The notes beneath the pieces were generated by a model that did not search any database, had not been told where the DNA came from, and was given only the letters and a program-made list of their open reading frames with translations. A DNA stretch of 64,000 bases from Turnera subulata (lineage: Eukaryota; Streptophyta; Magnoliopsida; Malpighiales; Passifloraceae). This document shows, in pieces, positions 12,285 through 22,500 of the stretch. The position numbers and the translations under genes were made by a program. The DNA lies in NCBI GenBank assembly GCA_028386065.3, contig JAKUCV010003347.1, forward strand, positions 3,426-67,425, given 5' to 3'. Every line of letters starts with the position of its first letter. Within the stretch, counting starts at the first letter, position 1.

Positions 12285-15200
12285 TTAAGTTGCATTCTCA
12301 ATCAAACTTACAGATTCTCCAGAATGATCATCAGATGTGGTTGGTGATAAATCTCCTTCTAGCTGCAAGGGCCTTTCTTCTGGATATAAAGTTGGCCTAG
12401 GAGGCAATTGCATGCTTTCCAGATCACCTTCAAGCATCTCCACAACTTTGTTCATTGGTGGACGATCACTAGGCTTCATTTGTATGCACCAGAGACCTAC
12501 TATAATCATCTTCTCGACTAACTTGTGCTCATCTTCTGTAGCATCATCTCCAATTTGTGCACCTTTTCCTTCTGAAACTTGGTCATGAACCCAAAATGGG
12601 AAGTAAATTTGGCTTGTGTTTGCTGCTGATGGATTCAGACTCTTCCTTTTTCCTGCAATTTCCAACAGCAGCATTCCAAAACTATAAACATCAGCTTTGT
12701 AGGAAACTCGTCCAATGTTTTTGTAGAACAACTCGGGTGCCATGTACCCAATAGTCCCTCTTGCTGCAGTAAGAGATGCTATGCTATCTTTTGTGGGATA
12801 TAATTTAGCAAGACCAAAATCTGAAACTTTTGGAATGAAATTTTCATCAAGGAGGATGTTGTGTGGCTTGATGTCAAAATGTAGGATTTGCATGTCACAG
12901 CCTCTATGTAGATACTGAATACCACGAGCCACACCAAGAGATATTTCATAAAGTTTTTGCCAGCTTAAAGAGACAGATCCTCCTTGAGAGAAAATATGAT
13001 TATTTAATGAACCGTTAGGCATGAAATCGTACACAAGAGCACGCTTGGATCCTTCAGCACAGTAACCAATTAGCTGCACTACATTGGTGTGGTGAATCCT
13101 TCCAATTGTAGCAACTTCACTTATAAAATCTTGTCCGTCGGCTTTAGATTTGCCTAGCATCTTTATTGCTGCAAAATGACCACTGCGAAGTTTTCCCTTG
13201 TACACACAACCAAACCCTCCTTCACCAAGTTTCTCCTTGAACCCTCCAGTGATCTTCCTGACCTCAGAGTAAGAATACCTTATTGGTATGATGAGGTGAT
13301 TGTTACCCTGCAAGAATTCTTCCACCGTGTCAAATGCTGACAAGTTTCTCCTCCTCCATTTGCAGATGAGAAATGCAACAACACATGGAGCTCCGCAACA
13401 GACTTTCAATGCATGAAGTAGCCCTGTAAGGGAAATTAGATTGAAATATCCATTCAGGAACAGGAATAAACTTTCCGTTCCAAGATTCATGAATGAAATT
13501 TTTAGAAGTAACTTTTTCTTACCAATGAGAATGGATATCTGGGAAAGAATAGCTGAGAATGCATAAATAAGTTAGGGATGTCGGCATTGTAAAAAATTCT
13601 TTTGCATCATGGAAGTAAACATTAAAACGAAGATGGAGAGAGAATCCTCACTTATGATATAAGCCCAGAGTTTTCCGCCATAACCTATTCAAAAGAAAAA
13701 AAGAACATCAGCATTAAAAACATATATGCAGATGTTATTGGAAATGTTGTATATGTTGTATTACTAGGTGTCACTGGTATAATTAGGGGAAAAGCTTGAA
13801 ATGATGAAGGTGGAATTGAACGTGCACCACTTGCAATAATATCTTGGGCAATAATTTCAAACAGAAGGATATGGTTTTATGCTCCCTTACAATTTCCTAC
13901 TTCACCCTAATTAGGATTTCTTGGCTAGTAGGATGATGTCTAATCCTCTGCATAATAAGTCCATGGGAGCTAAATAAAAGAATTTGGGGAAATTGACTGG
14001 AGGGAGTGTAGAATCAAAATCAAAGCTAGTGTCATCAATATATACCACCAGGCAGCCAATATCCGATGCAGATTGTACTGTTTTTGTGGTCAACGAAGCA
14101 ACGCATGAGAAGGAATATCTGGAGAACACCTGATAATGCATAAATAAGTTAGGGATGTCGACGTTGTCAAAAATCCTTTTGCATCATGGAAGTAAACGTT
14201 AAAACTAAGAGGGAGAGAGAGGCCTCACTTTGGATATAATATGATATCAAAGTCCAGAGTTCGTAGCCTTCATTTATTCAAAAAAAAAAAAAAAAAGAAC
14301 ATCAGCATTAAAAACATATATACAGATGCTATTGAAATATCGGATTAGTAGCTGTCACTGGTATAATTAGGGGAAAAGCTTGAAATGCCGAAGATGGAAT
14401 TGATCATGTACTACTTGCAATAATATCTTGTTCAATAACTTCAAACAGAAGGATAAGGTTTTATGTTCCCTTACAATTTCCTACTTAACCCTAATTAATT
14501 AGGATGTCTTGGCTAGTAGGATGATATCTAGTCCTCTGCAAAATAAGTCCACGGGAGCTCAATAAAAGATTGTGAGAAAATTGACTGGAGGGAGTGTAGA
14601 ATCAAGATTAAAGATAGTGTCATCAGTATATACCACTCGCATATCTGACGCAGCTTGTACGGTTTTTGTGGTCAACGAAGCAACCTCTTGTGCAATATTC
14701 AGGACAGTAGGTGTTGTACCATGATATCTCAAAGCCATAAGCTAGCTGACGGTGAATCTCTTTGAAGGACATGTTCTTGTAATCGTTACGTGCTGGCAAT
14801 AACGTCAGAATATCTATCCTGCAGGAGTCCATCAGATCCGATACGTCCATTCTGCCAACGTTTATGTAAGAACGCGTTTTGGTGTGAGGGACAGAAGAGT
14901 TTGAAACTTGAAGTCCGTTAGTGCAAGGAGCAGTGTCCACGTAAAGAGGAGAATCCACCGGGTCTGGACAGGTTAAGAAAGCCATAGCTTGTGATAGTCT
15001 GGGAAAGCAGCGTGAGTCCTGTTCGTAATACTTGCAAAAAAAGATATCATCCATCTTCCTGCTCCTGTAATAATACCATGCATAAGGGTCTCCACGAACG
15101 AAGTTGCTACGAAGCAAGGAAGAACGAGGAAGGGAGGAGCAGTTGTCTTTTTGAACACCATCATCTACCAGGCGGATTGTGAAGTTGTTGTAGTTGATTG

Positions 15201-15444
15201 CCTGCACAATGTATCTACCCGAGTAGAGATACAATACAGGAACATTTTTCTCACAGTGCAGGGTATAATTATGGTCTCCACAGCTATGTGGATCATTTGC
15301 AAGCCGGAAAGGATAGCTGATGTTATGAAGATGGCCACAAGAAGTAGCACAAGTACTGGCTTTACAAGTTTGGAAGAAGAGTGCTGGCAGAAAAAGATAC
15401 GCTAAGCAACCAGCAAACAGAAGTCCTGCCATTCCCCTAAACAT
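12285..15444 (-). CDS. LRK10-like receptor kinase M3, apparently intact
   Basis: Exons 15444-14634, 13684-13652, 13552-13523 and 13423-12285 join in phase to about 670 aa. The true start is ATG 15444 (MFRGMAG), followed by signal peptide [16 protein letters not shown]. The ectodomain has [14 protein letters not shown]-glycosylation sites and a C-terminal block [19 protein letters not shown]. The short exons give a linker and hydrophobic segment ([10 protein letters not shown]), leading to [19 protein letters not shown] and a basic stop-transfer KWRRR. Kinase motifs: [18 protein letters not shown] (non-RD), [29 protein letters not shown]. Intron 1 contains debris of another copy (14034-14272). 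Its kinase differs from M4 by one visible residue (LYPEE against LHPEE). This is the only M gene with neither a coding lesion nor an inserted element. Confidence 0.85.
14034..14272 (-). pseudogene. Fused fragments of another M-type gene inside M3 intron 1
   Basis: 14034-14102 matches the 3' end of an M ectodomain exon and its donor site (compare 23390-23456). At 14103-14112 the match switches abruptly to M2-like exon 3 and intron sequence, and an exon-2-like block follows near 14226-14265. The order is wrong for a functional gene, so this is a recombination scar within the intron between M3 exons 1 and 2. Confidence 0.7.
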
Positions 15445-16573
15445 GGAGGGCGAGATTTCCAACGATTTTGTTAAACTAAGACACAGACTTAAAGGGGAGG
15501 AAAGGAGATAAAAGAGCTGCTTGGGGGATCTTCAATAGGAAGTAGCTTATCTATCACAGCGATAGTATTGTTCAACAATAATAGAGTAGATTAGTCTTCG
15601 TCGTCTATACATAAATGGTGCCTTGCCTTTCAGGATTTTACCCCTTCTCTCCTACTTGGAAATGCATTCAATTCAATCACGACAACTGGCACTTCAATGT
15701 CAGAGACAGAAATAGTTTCTTCCAAACCAAAACTACTTGTTTGTTGTGGCATTGACTGGTAGAATCAACGCCGAGTCTGTTCTGTTCATCTTGTCACTGG
15801 GACCAATACTCCCTTTGGGGTCTGTGGCTATTATTCTGGAGACGACTTTCTTAGTCTTTATACGAAGCTTCTGTACTGATGGGTTGGTTTAGTGTGTCAC
15901 TTGTGCAGTAGCAATAGAAATCCTGTATTGTTTTTTATCTTCCCATTCTGACCTCAATTGTCACCTCAATAAGGTTTTGTAGATCAATATAACCGAAGAT
16001 GATAAGGGCGAAAAGGTGTAGCTTGTCAGGAATAACTACATGTCTGCTCAGCTTCTGTGGATGTTAAAAGGAAAGAAAATACTAGCTCTGTAAACTGCAC
16101 GATATTATTACTTCTAAAGAAATAATGGGGCAAACAAACATAATAATTTTTCCTTTGCTCTTCAGGTAAGGTAATCCTTGTTGGGCTTACTTAAGAAGCC
16201 CATTTTTCATCTACAAATGTTACTGGCCCAATTGGTTGCTGAATAGTCTCCGGTAATTCCCACCACATGGGCTTTTGAAAGTTGCAAGGAATTACTATAT
16301 CATCAGGTACCACCATCGCCTTAAGTAAGTATTTTTCTTGCCAGTACCATTACAAATAAATATAACTATCATGCTTGCTCATTGTATAAAAGTGTGTCTA
16401 TGAATTATCATACCTTTATTGTGCGGTACTTTCTATGTAATTAGTAGTTTTAGAAACCCAAAAGACATCACCGTGAAGAATTAGAAACACATCCATGCAG
16501 CTGTATTCTTGTCCGCCAAGACATGCTAATTTTCATCTGCTCTTATGCGGAGGTACCTAGTACATCCTGCCAC
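15445..16573. other. M3/M4 spacer, near-identical to the M2/M3 spacer
   Basis: No intact gene. Copy of about 11,170-12,284 with few differences; includes the P-gene stub at 15999-16067 and the 3' flank of M4. Confidence 0.7.
15999..16067 (+). pseudogene. Second stub of a P-type LRK10-like gene
   Basis: Same 22-codon N-terminal remnant as at 11710-11778, with the same TAA, carried along in the tandem duplication. Confidence 0.8.
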
Positions 16574-19500
16574 TTAAGTTGCATTCTCAATCAAACTTAC
16601 AGATTCTCCAGAATGATCATCAGATGTGGTTGGTGATAAATCTCCTTCTAGCTGCAAGGGCCTTTCTTCTGGATGTAAAGTTGGCCTAGGAGGCAATTGC
16701 ATGCTTTCCAGATCTCCTTCGAGCATCTCCACAACTTTGTTCATTGGTGGACGATCACTAGGCTTCATTTGTATGCACCAGAGACCTACTATAATCATCT
16801 TCTCGACTAACTTGTGCTCATCTTCTGTAGCATCATCTCCAATTTGTGCACCTTTTCCTTCTGAAACTTGGTCATGAACCCAAAATGGGAAGTAAATTTG
16901 GCTTGTGTTTGCTGCTGATGGATTCAGACTCTTCCTTTTTCCTGCAATTTCCAACAGCAGCATTCCAAAACTATAAACATCAGCTTTGTAGGAAACTCGT
17001 CCAATGTTTTTGTAGAACAACTCGGGTGCCATGTACCCAATAGTCCCTCTTGCTGCAGTAAGAGATGCTATGCTATCTTTTGTGGGATATAATTTAGCAA
17101 GACCAAAATCTGAAACTTTTGGAATGAAATTTTCATCAAGGAGGATGTTGTGTGGCTTGATGTCAAAATGTAGGATTTGCATGTCACAGCCTCTATGTAG
17201 ATACTGAATACCACGAGCCACACCAAGAGATATTTCATAAAGTTTTTGCCAGCTTAAAGAGACAGATCCTCCTTGAGAGAAAATATGATTATTTAATGAA
17301 CCGTTAGGCATGAAATCGTACACAAGAGCACGCTTGGATCCTTCAGCACAGTAACCAATTAGCTGCACTACATTGGTGTGGTGAATCCTTCCAATTGTAG
17401 CAACTTCACTTATAAAATCTTGTCCGTCGGCTTTAGATTTGCCTAGCATCTTTATTGCTGCAAAATGACCACTGCGAAGTTTTCCCTTGTACACACAACC
17501 AAACCCTCCTTCACCAAGTTTCTCCTTGAACCCTCCAGTGATCTTCCTGACCTCAGAGTAAGAATACCTTATTGGTATGATGAGGTGATTGTTACCCTGC
17601 AAGAATTCTTCCACCGTGTCAAATGCTGACAAGTTTCTCCTCCTCCATTTGCAGATGAGAAATGCAACAACACATGGAGCTCCGCAACAGACTTTCAATG
17701 CATGAAGTAGCCCTGTAAGGGAAATTAGATTGAAATATCCATTCAGGAACAGGAATAAACTTTCCGTTCCAAGATTCATGAATGAAATTTTTAGAAGTAA
17801 CTTTTTCTTACCAATGAGAATGGATATCTGGGAAAGAATAGCTGAGAATGCATAAATAAGTTAGGGATGTCGGCATTGTAAAAAATTCTTTTGCATCATG
17901 GAAGTAAACATTAAAACGAAGATGGAGAGAGAATCCTCACTTATGATATAAGCCCAGAGTTTTCCGCCATAACCTATTCAAAAGAAAAAAAGAACATCAG
18001 CATTAAAAACATATATGCAGATGTTATTGGAAATGTTGTATTGCTAGGTGTCACTGGTATAATTAGGGGAAAAGCTTGAAATGATGAAGGTGGAATTGAA
18101 CGTGCACCACTTGCAATAATATCTTGGGCAATAATTTCAAACAGAAGGATATGGTTTTATGCTCCCTTACAATTTCCTACTTCACCCAAATTAGGATTTC
18201 CTGGCTAGTAGGATTGTTGAAGACTTACTCTTGTTACTTGAGGTATGCTGTTCAGGTGTTTGTTAAAATGTCTGTGTGAGTGTTTTGTGTATGAAAATAA
18301 AAAGTTAGTCACGTGGTGTGATTGTTGAAGTTGGTAGGTGCATTATAATAGCAAGAGGAGAAGAAGTCTGGAGCATGATTGTATTTTGTATGTCTATTAG
18401 CAAGTTGGAGTCTTATGATTGTATTTTGTATTTGCCTACTAATAAGTTAGAGTCTTGTAATAATAAAGAGTCTAGAGCTTTCAAGAGTGTCTGATAATGT
18501 AGAGGTCTTTATGTGGCTTGTGTTCTGTCAACGTGTTCATGGTGATGAACACAAATATTGTGTATAAAACCACTGCTGCTGCTGTAATGCATTGGGTGAG
18601 ATTGAATAAAATCACTTCTTCTCCAGAAAATTGAGTGTTGAGATCAATCAAATGATGCATTGTTCAGTGCTTTATTAATTGGATAAATCCTGCAGAATCA
18701 TTGTTGTTATTTGGCTGCTCTGTTTACTTCAATTGGTAGCGGAGCACAAGATCGTTCTTACGGGAAGATTTGGAAGCCATGGTTGCACCACAACCAGCTG
18801 TTCCTTCATCATCATTGCCTACGCCTCCAATCTTTTCTGGAGAGAATTATGACTACTGGGCAGTAAGGATGAAGGCATTCTTCATTGCAAATGGGCTTTG
18901 GGAGCTGATAGAACAAGGTTTTGAAGAAGCGAAAGAGATAGAAAGCTTGACTGTCCAGCAATTGAAGACATACAAAGAGAATTACCAAAAGCACAATATG
19001 GTAATGTCTTATCTCTTCTCTTTGGTTTCAGCTTCAATCTTTCCCACCATTGTTAGTTGTGCTACTACAAAAGAGGCTTGGGAAGTCCTACAGCAAGAAT
19101 TTCAAGGTTCTGAAAAAACTCGAGCAATTAGATTACAGACCTTGAGGAGGCAATTTGAGACTTTGAAAATGAAAGAAGCCGAATCCATCAAAGATTATGC
19201 CTCTCGAGTGCAGGAGATCGTCAATCAAATGAAGCTTTATGGTGAGAAGGTTCCAGAATTGAGGGTGGTTGAGAAAATTTTGCTTACAGTGACAAATAAG
19301 TTTGAAGCTAAAGTATCAGCAATTGAGGAGTCAAAAGACATCACCAAGCTCACAGTCACTGAACTTGTGGGCTCACTTCAAGCTCATGAACAGAGATTAA
19401 ACAAGAAGGCTGAAGAAGAAATAGAAGAAGCTCTTCAAGTGAGGCAAGCATTTAAACCAAGCAGCAGCAAAGAGTTTCAAAGACAAAGCAATTCCAAGAA

Positions 19501-22500
19501 AGGTGAGAAGCAAGAAGCTAGTAGCAGTAAGGAATCAGAAAGCAAAGGTCAATATCCTCCCTGCAAGCATTGTAACAAGACAAATCATATGGAGCAAAGG
19601 TGTTGGAAAACAAAACGATGCAATCATTGTCAAAAGGTTGGCGACATTGAAAGATTCTGCAGAACCAAGCAAAACCCAACTTATCAACAAGTGCAGCTAG
19701 CTCAACAAGCAGCAGCTCAATCAGCCCCTCAAGCACAACAACAACATGCCAAGGTAGCAGAAACTATTATTGACCATGAGTTTCTATTCATGACAGGTGG
19801 AATTGCACAAATGTCAGATATTTCCACTTGGTATATAGATAGTGGCTGCACCGCACATATGGCAGGAAATAGGAGCATTTTCTACTCTTTGGATCCAATA
19901 GTAAAGGTGCCCGTAAAGACAGCTGATGGGAATTTGATGAAGTCAGAAGGAAGGGGGATAGTTGCAGTGCATGTCAATGGAGGTACGAAGTTTATTAAAG
20001 ATGTTTTACTGGTTCCAAATCTGAAACATAATTTATTAAGCGTGCCACAGATGATGAAGAATGGATATTCTGTTTTATTTAAAAGAGATTGTTGCATTAT
20101 TGTTGACAAGGCTGGAAATAACATTTGTGAAGTTAGGATGAAAAACAATAGTTTTCCATTAGATTGGAAAACATGTGAGGTGGCTAATGAATGTTGCATT
20201 GATGAATCTAATTTGTGGCACAAAAGGTGTGGTCATGTCAACCTACATGCCCTCAAGCTTGCTTCACAGAATGGACTAGTAAGAGACTTGCCTGAGATTG
20301 ATGCTAGTCCTAGAACATGTGAATCATGTCAGTTAGGGAAACAAACAAGAGAGTCTTTTCCTCATCATTCTTCATGGAGAGCTGAAGAAAAGCTTGTATT
20401 AGTACACACTGATTTGTGTGGACCAATGAGAACACCATCTTTAAGTGGAAACCAGTATTTTATGTTATTCATAGATGATTTTTCCAGGATGACATGGATT
20501 TATTTTTTAAGGCTTAAATCTGAAGCTTTGGCAAAATTCAAGAAGTTCAAAGCTATTGCAGAGGTTCAAAGTGGATGCAGGTTGAAAGCTTTAAGATCAG
20601 ACAGGGGAATGGAGTTTTTATCAAAAGATTTTAATAATTTTTGTGACAATGAGGGGATCAAGCATCAATTGACAGTAGCATATTCACCTCAGCAGAATGG
20701 TGTGGTGGAAAGAAAAAATCGAACTGTCATGGAGATGGTGAGATGCTTGCTGGCTGAGAAAAACATGCCTGCAAACTTTTGGGCAGAAGCTGCAAACACC
20801 TCTGTCTATCTCTTGAATCGCTTGCCATCAAGATCAATCAAAGACAAAACACCAATTGAAGCCTGGATAGGTAACAAACCAACTGTGAAGCATCTGAAAG
20901 TTTTTGGATCATTATGTTATGTTCATATTCCAGACGAGAAAAGGAGCAAGCTAGAGTTCAAAGCACAGAAAGGAGTATTTCTTGGATATAGCTCTCAATC
21001 CAAAGGATACAGAGTTTATTTAGTTGATTCAGGAAAGGTGACTACGACAAGAGATGTGAAAGTGGTTGAGGATGCAAGCTGGAATTGGACCAAGTTAGAG
21101 GCTGATCAAGCAATCCGGAGTGAACCAAATGCAAACATTGAAGTTGTTTCTGGAAGCACTGAAGACTATGACTCAGATACTCCACCAACGAAGTTCAAGT
21201 CTCTTGCTGAAATCTATGAGAGCTGCAATTTAGCAACTACGGATCCAACAACCTACGAGGAAGCATTCTGTTTTGATCATTGGAAGAAGGCAATGGAAGA
21301 AGAAATATCTATGATCAACAAAAATAACACTTGGGAGCTGGTCAGCAGGCCATATGACAAGAATATCATTGGGGTGAAGTGGATATTTAGAACCAAGTTC
21401 AATCCAGATGGGTCAATATCCAAGTTCAAAGCGAGGCTAGTTGCTAAAGGGTATTCACAACATTTCGGGTTGGATTATGGTGATACCTTTGCTCCAGTGG
21501 CAAGGATGGACACTATAAGGCTTCTCATTGTATTGGCAGCTCAAAAAGGATGGAAAATTTTTCATCTTGATGTTAAATCGGCATTCCTAAATGGCCTGTT
21601 GGAGGAGGAGCTATACGTGGAACAACCGCGTGGATTTGAAGTTAAAGGAAAGGAGGAGCATGTGTACAAGCTGAGAAAGGCACTTTATGGGCTGAAACAA
21701 ACCCCGAGGACTTGGTACAGTTGCATTGATGGTTATCTACTCCAGCAAGGGTTCAAGAGGAGTGAAAATGAACCCACATTATATGTGAGGTCAGATTCTG
21801 CAGCTAACATTCTTATTGTATCAATTTATGTTGATGATTTTCTTGTTACAGGAAATGACAAAGGAATGGTGAATGCACTTAAGGACAGCTTGGAGCATAA
21901 GTTCGAAATGTCTAATCTTGGACTTATGAGCTACTTTCTAGGCCTGGAAGTTCAGCAAGGCGATGAAGGTATTTTCATCTCCCAAAGACAGTATGCTGAA
22001 CAAATTTTAAAAAGATTCAAAATGGAATCTTGCAAGTCAGTTGCTGTTCCACTTGAATTAAATACGAAGTTGTGTAAGAATTTGGATGAGGAAGCTGCAG
22101 AAGAGAAAGAATACAGGAGCTTTGTTTGGGAGCTTGATGTACTTGACTGCAACTAGGCCTGACCTCATGTTTGCTGCAAATTTACTCTCCCGATTTCTGT
22201 ATAGTCCTAAACTTAGTCATGCTGGAGCTGCAAAAAGAGTGATGAGATACTTGAAAGGAACTCTTGATTATGGCCTATTTTTTGGAGTCAATGAAGAGCT
22301 GAAGATTGAAGCTTATTCTGATAGTGATTGGGCAGGAAGTATTGATGATATGAAGAGTACCACTGGCTTTGTTTTCATGCTTGGAGAAACTGCATTTGCT
22401 TGGTGTTCAAAGAAGCAAAATACAGTAGCTCAATCGACAGCAGAAGCTGAATACTTGGCCGCTGCAGCTGCTGCTAATCATGCAATATGGATCAGGAAAC

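Noticed and set aside
13424..13490. Extended N-terminus (MNLGTESLF...) in front of the M3 and M4 kinase exon
   Set aside because: It reads through an intron that happens to be open. The acceptor before GGCTACTTCATGC and the short upstream exons fit all paralogues better.
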